Source: Siphonodentalium dalli (taxonomy: Eukaryota > Mollusca > Scaphopoda > Gadilida > Siphonodentaliidae). Taken from it: a stretch of 64,000 nucleotides of DNA. The position numbers and the translations under genes were made by a program. Numbering within the stretch: the first letter of the stretch is position 1; every line of letters begins with the position of its first letter. The stretch is from positions 254,512,484 to 254,576,483 of the forward strand of contig CP136064.1 of assembly GCA_032622095.1 (NCBI GenBank), in the 5' to 3' direction. The notes under the pieces were generated by a model. That model did no database searches and was not told the origin of the DNA. It saw only the letters and a program-made list of their open reading frames with translations. Below are positions 35,319 to 46,313 of the stretch, one piece after another.

Positions 35319-36293
35319 TTATTATTAATTGGTTGTATCCATGTTGGCCGAGTTATGAGGACGAGGGCTGTCGTATTGGCCTGAGACCGCAGACCGAAGG
35401 CTAATACGATAGACCGAAAATCTCATAACTCGGTCAATGTGGAAACAACCAATTAATAAGTATTTTATTAATTAGCAACATTGGCAATATTTGTTTCACA
35501 ATATGAATATATTAACATTGTGTGCTTTATTAAATTAACAATTATTCCAGCAATTTTTATTCTTGTGAACTTTGTGAAGAACTTGCAGCGACTTCACAGT
35601 ACTGTCAGTTTCCATTGGGAATGATATTGATAAGCATGATTTGATCAACGTATATGGAATCCTATTAGGGCCACTTGCTAATGGCGCGCGCCGAAAGCGA
35701 CAAAAAAGTGCGCCATTAGTAACGCGCCGAAGGCGACAAAATGTGCGCCTTGTTTCGGCGCACGCCGAAAGTGCCGAAAGCGATAAAAGTGCGCCATTAC
35801 GGGTACACATTTTGTCGCTTTATATGCGTCATTAGCGTTGTTTCGGCGCGCGCCGAAAGCGCCGAAAGCGCCGAAAGCAACAAAATGTGCGCCTTTACGG
35901 CGCACTTGTTGTCGCTTTCGGGCGCGCGTATCGAAAGCGACAAAATGTGAGATATTAGCGCATGTTTCGGAACGCCGAAAGCGACAAAATGTGCGCCGTA
36001 ACGGCGCACTTTTTGTCGCTTTCGTCGCTTTCGTCGCTTTGGGCGCTTTGGGCGCTTTCGGTGCTTTCGGCGCTTTCGGCGCGTTACTAATGGCGCACTT
36101 TTTGTCGCTTTCGGCGCGCGTCGAAAGCGCCACTAGCAAGTGGCCCTAATAGGATTCCATAAACGTACGTATATATTTACACCCAAAAACAGTGACTATC
36201 CGTAATTCATCCGAAATCAACTGCAATCTATCTCCAGTCGACCCAATATTCTGCCGATCGAGTTAAATACGTATGACGTCATTTACGTTAACG
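35319..36293 (+). repeat. tandem duplicate, left copy (interrupted)
   Basis: Starts with a palindrome (TTGGCCGAGTTATGAGG.. paired with ..CTCATAACTCGGTC around CGTATTGGCCTGAG). It runs through TTCACAGTACTGTCAGT, is interrupted by the 509-bp element at 35653-36161, and resumes AACAGTGACTATCCGTAATTC to ATTTACGTTA. The right copy 36307-36762 has the same order without the interruption. Confidence 0.85.
35653..36161. mobile_element. 509-bp TIR element with a GC-rich palindromic core
   Basis: Ends TATGGAATCCTATTAGGGCC and, inverted, the same at the right; TIRs pair for about 70 bp. AACGTA lies on both sides (35647-35652, 36162-36167) as a candidate 6-bp target duplication. The core is many inverted and direct copies of GCCGAAAGCGACAAAATGTG (about a dozen CGAAAGCG units), unlike the AT-rich surroundings. 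Both strands stay open over 100 codons because of this repetition; no protein is implied. Superfamily not identified; 6-bp duplications are unusual. Confidence 0.8.
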
Positions 36294-36306
36294 CCTTTCT
36301 ACTATA

Positions 36307-36762
36307 TGTTATTAATTGGTTGTTTCCATATTGGCCGAGTTATGAGGCCGATATATGCCGTATTGGCCTGAGGCCGGAGGCCGAAGGCTAATACGACAAA
36401 CCGAGGCCTCATAACTCGGTCATATATTTTATTAATTAGCAACAATGGCAATTATAGTTGTTTCACAAGATGAATATATTACCATAGATATACCATTGTG
36501 TGTTTTATTAAATTAACAATGTTTCCAGCAATTTTTATACTTGTGACCTTTGTGAAGAACTTGCAACGAGTTCACAGTACTGTCAGTATCAACTGGAATG
36601 CTATTGATGCGGATACATGTAGTTCATCCACGTACTTGTTCATTTACTTCCAAAACAGTGACTCTCCGTAATTCACCCGAAATCAACTGCAATCTATCCT
36701 CCTTCGACCCAATACTCTTTGCCGATCGAGCTAATTACGTATGACATCATTTACGTTACCTT
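36307..36762 (+). repeat. tandem duplicate, right copy (empty site)
   Basis: Uninterrupted copy of 35319-36293. At the position matching the insertion it reads CATCCACGTACTTGTTC, a pre-insertion-like site. The opening palindrome is better preserved here (GAGGCCG..CGAGGCCTC). Confidence 0.85.
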
Positions 36763-36764
36763 GA

Positions 36765-37745
36765 CTTATTGGCCGCGTTTTCTACTTATTGGTCGACCTT
36801 TTGTTACTTATGACGTGGGCAGCGTTCTACCTATTGCGTCCGATAAATGTACGTATTGGCCTACTTTTTTTTTACTTATTTACCGTGTTTTTCACTTATT
36901 GTCCGACTGTTTTACTTATGATGCGGGCAGCTTTCTACTTATTGCGACAGATAACCTATAGCTAATTAATTATGGACGTTATCAGGTAGGCTATATATTA
37001 AGTCAGGTCGTTATCGATAGAAATGGAGCGTAGATGACTTGGTGTTATGAGAAATGTGTCGTACAAAAGTACAATTCTACGAAATTTATATTCGCACATT
37101 AAAACCCGTGTCATTATTTGCATTTTCTGCATCATCACGAGGTAATAAAATAAGCTCTTTGTGAAACAACCACTGCGTAAATAATATTGGTGGCGCTAAG
37201 TGGCGTCGGGGTTTTGCGTGAGCAACTTCTTATTTCTATCACATTCATATCTTTGTCATTTAATTTTTTGATGAACGCACCAGTTGTGAATTATAAACGA
37301 ATTAGATACAGGACTAGGGGGTTATTTGGTTTATCTAAACTCAGTAATCTAACTAATTTATTTAGCTATCAGACGTTCTGATTCGCTGTTATACCAGGAA
37401 AACACATCTACTTCCCCATGTATGGCCTTGATACCTAAAAGCCCCGCCGGTCGCCGCCGACTTAACCATTAACATTCAAATTTTGTGGAAAACCCAACCG
37501 ATATATTTCTCAGCTAAATAACCATGGACAAACAATTCCTTTCATTTGTGCATATTTGGATGCTTATGTAGTTAATGTTTTGATATATTGATTCATGATT
37601 ACGTAACGAAAAGAACAAACTCTGGAACATTTGCCTAGTAAAAGTTATCAAAATGTTCATGACATTCTTCATATATGGAACTCTTTTCCATATAAACTGT
37701 ATCTTATTTGTGTAACAACTTATTGAATTCCTAAGATATCACTAC
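36765..37745. other. non-coding stretch
   Basis: A short run of ACTTATTG phrases at 36768-36950 (TCTACTTATTGG, TTTACTTATT) looks like a decayed tandem repeat. Nothing else recognised. Confidence 0.4.
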
Positions 37746-37748
37746 GAA

Positions 37749-39090
37749 TGTAGTTAACCGTGTGGGCATGTGTATGTTAGATCTCACTGCGCATGTACAT
37801 GTAGTCATTGTAGTTAACCATTTGGGCATGTGTATGTTAGATCTCACTGCGCATGTACATGTAGTCATTGTAGTTAACCGTTTGGTCATGTGTATGTTAG
37901 ATCTCACTGCGCATGTACACGTAGTCATTGTAGTTAACCGTTTGGGCATGTGTATGTTAGATCTCACTGCGCATGTACACGTAGTCATTGTAGTGAACCG
38001 TTTGGGCATGTGTATGTTAGATCTCACTGCGCATGTACACGTAGTCATTGTAGTTAACCGTTTGGGCATGTGTATGTTAGATCTCACTGCGCATGTACAT
38101 GTAGTCATTGTAGTGAACCGTTTGGGCATGTGTATGTTAGATCTCACTGCGCATGTACATGTAGTCATTGTAGTTAACCGTTTGGGCATGTGTACGTTAG
38201 ATCTCACTGCGCATGTACATGTAGTCATTGTGGTTAACCGTTTGGGCATGTGTATGTTAGATCTCACTGCGCATGTACACGTAGTCATTGTAGTGAACGG
38301 TTTGGGCAAGTGTATGTTAGATCTCACTGCGCATGTACATGTAGTCATTGTAGTTAACCGTTTGGGCATGTGTATGTTAGATCTCACTGCGCATGTACAC
38401 GTAGTCATTGTAGTGAACCGTTTGGGCATGTGTATGTTAGATCTCACTGCGCATGTACACGTAGTCATTGTAGTTAACCGTTTGGGCATGTGTATGTTAG
38501 ATCTCACTGCGCATGTACACGTAGTCATTGTAGTGAACCGTTTGGGCATGTGTATGTTAGATCTCACTGCGCATGTACACGTAGTCATTGTAGTTAACCG
38601 TTTGGGCATGTGTATGTTAGATCTCACTGCGCATGTACATGTAGTCATTGTAGTGAACCGTTTGGGCATGTGTATGTTAGATCTCACTGCGCATGTACAT
38701 GTAGTCATTGTAGTTAACCGTTTGGGCATGTGTACGTTAGATCTCACTGCGCATGTACATGTAGTCATTGTAGTTAACCGTTTGGGCATGTGTATGTTAG
38801 ATCTCACTGCGCATGTACACGTAGTCATTGTAGTGAACCGTTTGGGCATGTGTATGTTAGATCTCACTGCGCATGTACATGTAGTCATTGTAGTTAACCG
38901 TTTGGGCATGTGTATGTTAGATCCCACTGCGCATGTACACGTAGTCATTGTAGTGAACCGTTTGGGCATGTGTATGTTAGATCTCACTGCGCATGTACAC
39001 GTAGTCATTGTAGTTAACCGTTTGGGCATGTGTATGTTAGATCTCACTGCGCATGTACATGTAGTCATTGTAGTGAATCGTTTGGTATGT
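37749..39090 (+). repeat. 60-bp minisatellite with 540-bp higher-order repeat
   Basis: About 22 units of 60 bp, consensus GTAGTTAACCGTTTGGGCAT then GTGTATGTTAGATCTCACTG then CGCATGTACATGTAGTCATT, plus partial units to 39137. Because 60 is a multiple of 3 and the unit lacks stops in one frame of each strand, both strands show ~460-residue frames with a 20-residue repeat (plus strand NRLGMCMLDLTAHVHVVIVV); these are array by-products. Diagnostic variants (TTAACC/TGAACC, ACAC/ACAT ends, TGTACGTT) recur nine units apart. Confidence 0.95.
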
Positions 39091-39139
39091 ATGTTAGATC
39101 TCACGACACATGTAGTGAACCGTTTGGCATGTCTATGTC

Positions 39140-40058
39140 AGAGGTAGTTTGTCGTTCACATCCTAGTATACTACAACCCTCTATGGTGATTTGGCTGCCA
39201 ATTGCCAGGCAAAATATGCGAGTCAATTCTTTTCTAGAATAGTATACTCGTACGTTGACATGCCTGTTCATCATTGTGTAGATATGTATTTATGGGACCG
39301 ACTCATATAATATAAAGATGAGTAAGTGAACAGAACTTGCTCATTATTACAAAAACAGTTACTCATCTTTGTGATGAAAACAACTTTCGATTTAGGGATT
39401 TCTGCATGTTTCTGCCACTGTAAATTTTTATCTTGTCATACCGGTATGTTCTTCAGTAATTTAATTGTCATCCACTGTTGCAGCATGGAATCGAAAAGTG
39501 TTATCAACTTTATAACGAGTCAAAGTCGGACACTTTGGGTCGTATATAGACTATATCTGATTTTTTGACGTCACCAATTATTGTCTAATACGACGCTGTT
39601 GTCTTGAATCTCGGAAGCTCTAATGTCGCACATTAGATAGGTGGGCTTAAAGCATTAATGTCGTAATCGGCTGTCAAGAGACCAACCCAAATCAGTTGAC
39701 GTGCAACATTCTCTATATAAACGTCATAAACTTATTTATTTGTTTTTATTAATTTATTTATAAGGGAAAGTAGGTCCACAATGAATTTCTAACGGGTCTA
39801 CTCCGACACTCTACTGGATCAAATCATCGGACCCAATGAAGTTTTAATATTGTTTTTAACTAAACTAAAATCACCACAACTCAACACGATCTACGTGTAT
39901 CTCAAAGCTTTATTTTCCAACTGATGTACAGCAGTTGATCAATACTGCATGGTTCTGTACTCTGTAGAGACTATACCGTGCGAAAGGAAATGATATCATA
40001 TTTAATATGGATTTGATTCTTATAAGTTTGCATACTTACATATATCCGATAATCCTTA

Positions 40059-40065
<7 letters not shown>
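39140..40065. other. non-coding stretch
   Basis: No exon, RNA gene or element edge recognised; short frames only. Confidence 0.4.
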
Positions 40066-40073
<8 letters not shown>

Positions 40074-40092
<19 letters not shown>

Positions 40093-41990
40093 CTATTATA
40101 TATTTTGAAAGATCTGTGTGTGTGTGTGTGTGTGTGTATCTGTCTGTGTGTGTGTGTAATCGATGAACTCAAAAACGACCGACCCGATTTCGATGAAACT
40201 TGGTACGTGGGGGTATTTTCGGCCGGGGGTTAACATAGGCCTATTGATTTGCCAGTGCGATGTGACCTTGACCTTCAAAACTCATATCTCGGGATCCGCA
40301 GTGCTATCACGCCGGATTTAGCACTGCGATGCAGGGAGGATAACTCTATATTCATACGTCGACGAACGTTAGCAATTTGCAGGCATGCAATTACGCATCG
40401 TGTATTTTTCCCAAAATTATAACATTTACAATATATATTGTCAATTTGCAGGCTATTAAAAATCGTGCATCTATCCCAAAATATATCATTTATTACAATT
40501 TCTGATATATAAATTTTTTGTTACAGCTAATATTCTTAGGTCTATTGTCGATAGATTTATTTTTTGTATATTCACACCAGCATAGGCTCAAGCTGTTTAC
40601 ATTTACCCCGCGGGTCTGGAATCTCATCCAAGAATCCATTTAGCTGAAATGATACTTCGTTGTTGCGAAATGGAATCTACCGATGGCCCCAAGCCGTCAA
40701 TGTCAACAACATTGAAATTGTTCAACTTTGACTGCGAGAAAATAATTAGTTAAAATTTACCACACAATGCTAATTTATCTTTACGTTGAAGCTTGATAAT
40801 TAATGAGCGTGTGTATATGAGGCGCGTTTACATACTTTAGTGGAAATCAAATCGGGTAAAACTGGCGGATTTTTACGGACGAAATTTGATACATAGGGTA
40901 TCTCGGTATCCGCTGGGCCGATTTCCCGGTATCCGCTTGCCCAATTTCCACCATTTTTGGGGTGTTGGTGTTGGAAAATAGCCAGACGGATTTTGACAAA
41001 ATTTGATACTTAGTGGACCATAGTGGTAATTGTTTCCAGGGAGTGTTTTGGACGGGTCAAATCGTGACCCCACCTGACCTTGACCTTCAAAATGGTCAAT
41101 TCAATGTCAAAGCCCGGACGAAGTCGGGTCACCTTCTAGTATATATATATATATATATATATACTAGAAGGTGACCCGACTTCGTCCGGGCTTTGACCTT
41201 GAATTGACCATTTTGAAGGTCAAGGTCAGGTGGGGTCAAACACCAACACCCCAAAAATGGTGGAAATCGGCCCAGCGGATACCGGGAAATCGGCCCAGCG
41301 GATACCGAGATACCCTATGCATCAAATGTCGTCCGTAAAAATCCGCCAGTTTAACCCGATTTGATTTCCACTCAAGTATATAAACGCGCCTCATATACAC
41401 ACGCTCATTAATTATCAAGTTTCAACGTAAAGATAAATTACCATCGGTGCCCGAGATATCGCCAAGACGTCTGAAACAGTTAAATGCATCGGCCGGTTAA
41501 GCGTTAACGTGATCTAACGTTATGACCTCTAACGACGTCATAGAAGTTACGCATTGTTTTTATCCTGATGGAAGATAGTACCACCTCTTCTTGATAATTG
41601 AGGCAGATAACTAAAACGGATACATACGCATTATATATCGTTGGAAAGAGGAAACACGAAAGATTCTCACAGTGTCATTATTATTACTGGCATTTTATTA
41701 TTCGCGCTGTTTCGAATCGATTTGTAAGCACCGAACTCAAATGAAAGTCCCGTAACACAGCATAAAAACAGATTTGACCTCGGCACGTGAAAAGTTGACC
41801 TCGGATCTGAAAATCAATAGGCCCATGTTCGTTCCCGGGTCGAATTACGTGTCCGTACCAAGATTGGTCGAAATCGGTCCAGCCGTGTTCGAGTCCATCG
41901 CGAACACACACACACAGATGTTCCAAAAATATATAATAGATATATATATATATATATATATATAGCTATATATATATATATATATATACT
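40074..41990. mobile_element. outer inverted-repeat structure with AT/GT microsatellite edges
   Basis: The left end holds (AT)n at about 40062-40100 and (GT)n at about 40116-40158, followed by ACCGACCCGATTTCGATGAA and AGGCCTATTGATTTGCCAG. The right end (41760-41990) carries the reverse complement: CTGAAAATCAATAGGCCCAT, TTGGTCGAAATCGGTCCAGC, (CA)n and (AT)n. A related fragment GGTCCAGCCGTTTTCGAG appears at about 52033. It encloses the tighter palindrome at 40771-41440. Family unknown. Confidence 0.6.
40771..41440. repeat. 0.67-kb palindrome centred on (AT)11
   Basis: Left arm 40771-41140 and right arm 41163-41440 pair across an AT tract at 41141-41162. Arms are highly similar (for example TAGAAGGTGACCCGACTTCG and GGTATCTCGGTATCCGC); the left arm has ~92 extra bp (around 40972-41065) absent from the right. 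ACCTTGACCTT phrases are frequent. Confidence 0.85.
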
Positions 41991-41994
41991 TATC

Positions 41995-43035
41995 TGTCAT
42001 AAGTATTAGGCAGACCCGATATATATGTAGACCGTCATTATGCAGACCTCTGTTTTAGGCAGACATTTTTTGGTCGGCCTAATTTTCGCACGCCCATAAA
42101 TATGTTCCACAGGTAATGACTGGGTCTGTTCTTTCACTTAGGCCGTCGTTTGCTGATACAATGAGCGATTTCATCTCACTAGGACAAAAAAGTGAATTTT
42201 TAAGCCTTTAAATTTAGACAGCGTATATCTGTGACATTATATAATCACAGCTTTCGGCAGACGTTTTTCAAACATCAAATACAGACTGAAAATCAATGTA
42301 TATCAGTATTTTTTAAACATTTTATTTTTATTCAACCATTAAAGTGTGTTTTAACTGGAACTAAAACGAAAAAGTTTCAAGATGTCCGCAAAATTGCGTG
42401 AATCTCATCAGCGAAAATAAATATTTCTGGTGGAGACATTTTGTATTTCCGGTTTCGAACAAGAAGCACAATGCAACACGTTGAAGAAGATGGCATCAAA
42501 TGTCATACGGGAACGTTGTATAAGTATAAGAGATTCACTAATCCAGTTCTCTTAACTAATTCTATTTAGTGTTTACTGGCAACTGTAATTTGACAATATA
42601 TCAGTTTATGATATACATGTAAGTGTTCACACATCTCTCAGTAAGACTGAGAGTCAATTTCGCGGTGCTCTTTCCGGCTTTCGCATCGCCCTTGGCCATG
42701 TCGGCCAGGCTTGGGGGTTTATACTTAGTACTCAAATTTATACCAAGTTATACCGGGTCTGACAAATGTGAGGATACCGCTAACATAGCCATATTCAGTT
42801 CTTCGTGGCTGAATCTAGCTATATAATGAAATATTCTATTCTCGAACCGAATGTTTTTCAATAATAAACTAGAAGAAGTAATTTGCGCATCAAAATTAGG
42901 TCACCCTAGGGCCTAGGCTATATAATGTCCTATTTTGTCACTTGCTAAGTTTCAACCAAATCAAAAATGTCACTTGTTTTGTGATAAAGTGTTTTAATTT
43001 ATCGACACAGTGATTTCGATTTTGTGTGAAAACTG
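41995..43035. other. non-coding stretch
   Basis: Short AGGCAGACC repeats at 42008-42065. A minus-strand frame near 42700 starting MAKGDAKAGKS was noticed but has no splice support. Otherwise nothing recognised. Confidence 0.4.
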
Positions 43036-43124
43036 GCAATCTCACACGACTTGCCCGTCGAGTAAATTTTGGGCTGAAGTTTGTTTTATTGTGACGCCAA
43101 CCTCCAAAAAGCCCACCCACCTAC

Positions 43125-43236
43125 CTGCCTCGTCAAAGACAGCACCGGTACATATACTAGTAGTCAGTACTCCTGTATTACTTTCCACTGGTAAAACGGA
43201 AAGGATAATTATAATGGTGTACAAAACCTCGAGCAT
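43125..43236 (-). CDS. possible first exon of a secreted protein (signal peptide)
   Basis: ATG at 43236 opens MLEVLYTIIIILSVLPVESN, a textbook signal peptide: short n-region, hydrophobic core TIIIILSVLP, and small residues near VES for cleavage. The frame continues TGVLTTSICTGAVFDEA and meets a donor GCAG/GTAGGT after 43125, leaving one base. An earlier in-frame GTG adds four residues but the ATG is the better start. The mature protein begins with a cysteine-containing segment; no family is recognisable from so little. The next exon, expected at lower coordinates, was not found. Confidence 0.4.
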
Positions 43237-43729
43237 TTGAACCCACACACCACCAGCAGGTTGTGAGCGATACCGATAACTATTTGTAACCGTATTATAC
43301 AGATAGTGTGCGGTAAGCTAAATTGATGAGTTGTGCTGGATCGGTTAATCTTGGGTTAGAGATCACGTCCCTCCTTTTCAACTGTCAAGTCCGATTTGTG
43401 TATCAACCCATATTTCTTTGATCATTTTAAAAATTTATTGATTATAATAATGTGATACATGTACATTGATGGGAAGAGCTCTTACTATATATTTCAGTGC
43501 AGGAACCTCCGGTTATAGACACACTGGTCCACGTGCTACCACGGCCGAGTAACGTAATAACAATGTGGTGACTCTAGACTAGAAGCGTTTTTTAACGTGC
43601 ACTCACCGAGGTGTGTACACAGATCCACCAGTAATGTCTGTGCCCGATTTGACAGTCTACTGTAACAGGACGTTAGCTGAGTTGTCCTGATCCCGGGCAA
43701 GTCTGAACAGTCTTACATTGCGTCGCCCG

Positions 43730-44010
43730 AGTGCTGAAATGTTCTATGTCCATTTTTCTGTTTTGTTGGGAAATCGAGTTTGAAGTTTTCGATACCTGGT
43801 TTGACTATTCCCAGACTTGCTAGGTCCGACAGAGTAATATATTTAGATCCGTCGTGAGAAATAATGTTTATAAGAACAGTTTCAGTGCAGATAAACGTCC
43901 ATTTTTTCGGATATTATCATTTTTATGTTTGGAGATAGAACATTTCAGTCACAAATCCCCAAGTGTGTCTCCATGCTTAATTGTTCATGTACATAGAACA
44001 TTTTAGCACT
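43730..44010. repeat. dispersed GGACATAGAACATTTCAGCACT motif, first cluster
   Basis: Copies near 43732 (minus), 43929 and 43985 (plus) of a ~24-bp phrase ATGGACATAGAACATTTCAG. The copy at 43732 shares a longer match (to CGGGCGACG) with 48612. Confidence 0.55.
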
Positions 44011-44149
44011 CATAATCTACCATGTAGTTTCAGTGTAAAAGTAGCATCTCTGTGGGAACGGACAATCATATTATTAACACATCTTCGTTCTTCTTTGCAT
44101 TCTCGTTCACATATTTTTGGTTTTCACCACATATACACTCTAACAAATT

Positions 44150-44530
44150 ATTTCGAACTAAACTGGTTTCGAAGTAACTCTTCAGCTATTTTAGAAGGAT
44201 TTGGTTTCAGATTTATTCACGAAGAACCAGTTTGATCTCACACATTCCCAGTTGGTTCTACTTTTGGTTCCAGATAGGGGACAACATTGTAGACTGTGTG
44301 TGCTTCAGATAACAGTAGCAGGGGTCTGAAGAACCCAGGGTATACAATGTTGTCCCAAAGTTGGAACCAAATAGAGAACCGATTGATTTTCGTGAGAAAT
44401 ACTTGATCCGACGGACATGATGAATAACCTGTTGCTCGTCGTGAATTCTTCCTGAAAAATCTGAAACCAACATTTAGTGATTCTAAAATGGCCGAAGAGT
44501 CACTTCAAAAACAGTTAATGTTGGTTCCGA
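44150..44530. repeat. ~380-bp palindromic element
   Basis: Left half TTTCGAAGTAACTCTTCAGC, TTTTAGAAGGATTTGGTTTC and GGGGACAACATTGTA pair in order with the right half (TACAATGTTGTCCCA, GAAACCAACATTTAG, GAAGAGTCACTTCAAAA). The centre is near 44320. Diverged foldback element. Confidence 0.7.
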
Positions 44531-44760
44531 TAGTGTGCGTGTGTTATCCCTTGCACAGCTTTACATACCACACTTAATAAGTACGGAAAACTGGACCATA
44601 TCATGCAGTTACAGATTAGGGAAGGAGGAAGCTGAAATATGTGTTTTGATTGGCCAAACAATTTAATGGGACATTGCATATTAAAATTAACTGAACACAA
44701 CATGTTGCATTCTAACTTCAATACAACACAGACAATAGAAATTAAACAGCTGTATGATTA

Positions 44761-44987
44761 GGATATGGACTGATTGGCTTGTTATTGAAATTCCGATCGG
44801 AATTCGGAACGCATGTATGGCTTAGTTGTGATAAAACGCAATGTTCACCGATAACCAAATGATTGTAATAACCAAAATGAATGCAGGTAATCAAAAATAA
44901 TGTCAGCAAACATATTAAACTGAAACTATTCAAGGAATTCATCTAAACCGATCGGAATTTCAATAACAAGCCAATCAGTTCATATCC
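44761..44987. mobile_element. 227-bp TIR element (MITE-like)
   Basis: TIRs of about 40 bp, GGATATGGACTGATTGGCTT..ATTCCGATCGG, repeat inverted at 44948-44987 with one or two mismatches. The centre is AT-rich. No certain target duplication. Confidence 0.8.
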
Positions 44988-45135
44988 AATTCAGAAGGCC
45001 GGAAACTACACTCAAATGGTATATTAAGTAATCAACATTTAACCATAAATTTGAATTAAAAAAATTCCATTGGCGAAAACCATGCCAAACAAAGATGACA
45101 TTGAGGTAATGTATAATCTAGCCCAGGTTTCCATT

Positions 45136-45203
45136 GGACATCCTTGTTATACTATATGTGGCGTGCGTGTGGATGCCACACACATAGTATGGCATGGATG
45201 TTC
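45136..45203. repeat. 68-bp hairpin
   Basis: GGACATCC..ATACTATATGTGGC pairs with GCCACACACATAGTAT..GGATGTTC around a GTGCGTGTGGAT loop. Isolated small foldback. Confidence 0.7.
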
Positions 45204-45657
45204 AGAGGAAATTCAGACTACCATTATTAATTTCATTGCAATTTGATCTTTAAATTATCTAGCGACCGCAATACATTTTCCAGATATGTGGGTCAATATT
45301 TCAGTTATTTGATCTACATGCTCATTGTTAAACTTTGTAGAATGAATGAATATAAACAGAGTGAAAATTGGCCTATACTCTTGCAATTTTTGAATCGACT
45401 AACATTTTAACTTTCCTATACGTTTTTCCCGACTTTTGAACCGGACCACAATGTCATATTTATAGAGAACACAACAGAAATTCAACCCCATATTGCCCGA
45501 ACATAGCAATCAACATCGTACGAACCTCGGCATTATTAATAATACATCACCAAGGTGTGATAGTAAAAAAAGTACCCAACAAACCCCCTAAATGGGTAAC
45601 AAATATTCACGGAACCTAGTGAGCTCATAAATACATAATTCATGTCTTATCAACGTT

Positions 45658-45989
45658 CTACTTAAGGTTTTTCTTTTGTGTCGGAAAGATTGCCTGGTAA
45701 TACGCCTTATCAATTTGGGACATAAACTTATACATAGACTTGATGTCGGCAACCTTTTCCTTTGATAGAACACGACGATTGCGAATTACGAGAGCAGCAG
45801 GCAAATCGTGACACACGGCGACTTTACGTCTGCTCAGGCGCACAAGAGAAACCTCCGTGAAACTCTCTTCCGCAAACGAGGTTTTGAATGAAGCATTCAT
45901 CTTCTTCTGTCTATTGAAAACCAGATGTTTCACCATCGTGAATGGAACTTTGTCAAATCGAAGTTTGTCTGCTACCTTCTTGTAATCGG
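45658..45989 (-). pseudogene. frameshifted 3' continuation of the F-box locus
   Basis: The frame opens DYKKVADKLRFDKVPFTMVK just where the upstream ORF ends. It runs through a basic, protein-like sequence with SLVRLSRRKVAVCHDLPAAL and SKEKVADIKSMYKFMSQID to a stop at 45658. An internal ATG at 45936 could start it separately. It overlaps the end of the 45972-46310 ORF by a few codons in a different frame, so a one- or two-base indel would join them. I do not recognise the domain. Pseudogene, assembly indel, or a separate small gene are all possible. Confidence 0.45.
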
Positions 45990-46310
45990 TTGTGCTATAT
46001 CAGATACGGGCAATTCATCCGTGGTCGAACACGTTGCATCAGTGGAGGTGATGGGATAAAGATCTAGTAAGTTTTGACAGTAACTGTTATTGGATGTGAG
46101 AACGATCTCTTCTGAATACTCCGTAGGGCACGAATTATGAACATTGTTAACGAGCGAATTATCATCTGGCACATTCGAAAACTGTATGACTGGATCAACT
46201 GAAAGAACGTTGTCGACCGAATCCAACGACGACAGACAATCGCGGCTAGGCGAACTTTCGACATCAGATGAGAGTTCGTTCAACATGCACAATGCTTCGT
46301 CGACGTTCAT
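45972..46310 (-). CDS. ORF in frame with, and directly after, the F-box CDS
   Basis: 112 residues from ATG at 46310, starting MNVDEALCMLNELSSDVESS and rich in S, D, E and N: acidic, low-complexity, likely disordered, ending ..SDIAQPITRR. It is in the same reading frame as the F-box ORF, separated only by TGA (46316-46314) and one ATC codon. It may be the C-terminal tail of the F-box protein reached by readthrough or cut off by a recent stop mutation, or it may be a separate product. Confidence 0.45.
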   Translation of the reverse strand: MNVDEALCMLNELSSDVESSPSRDCLSSLDSVDNVLSVDPVIQFSNVPDDNSLVNNVHNSCPTEYSEEIVLTSNNSYCQNLLDLYPITSTDATCSTTDELPVSDIAQPITRR

Positions 46311-46313
46311 GAT

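Noticed and set aside
35678-36149. Alanine/lysine-rich frames of 100-150 residues on both strands
   Set aside because: They lie wholly inside the repetitive CGAAAGCG core of the 509-bp TIR element.
37731-39147. Two ~460-residue frames on opposite strands with 20-residue repeats
   Set aside because: They follow from a 60-bp (3x20) tandem unit lacking stops in one frame per strand. There is no start context, splice site or non-repeat domain.
42620-42760. Minus-strand frame starting MAKGDAKAGKS, superficially like the start of cytochrome c
   Set aside because: No CxxCH follows and the rest does not match. No splice signals.
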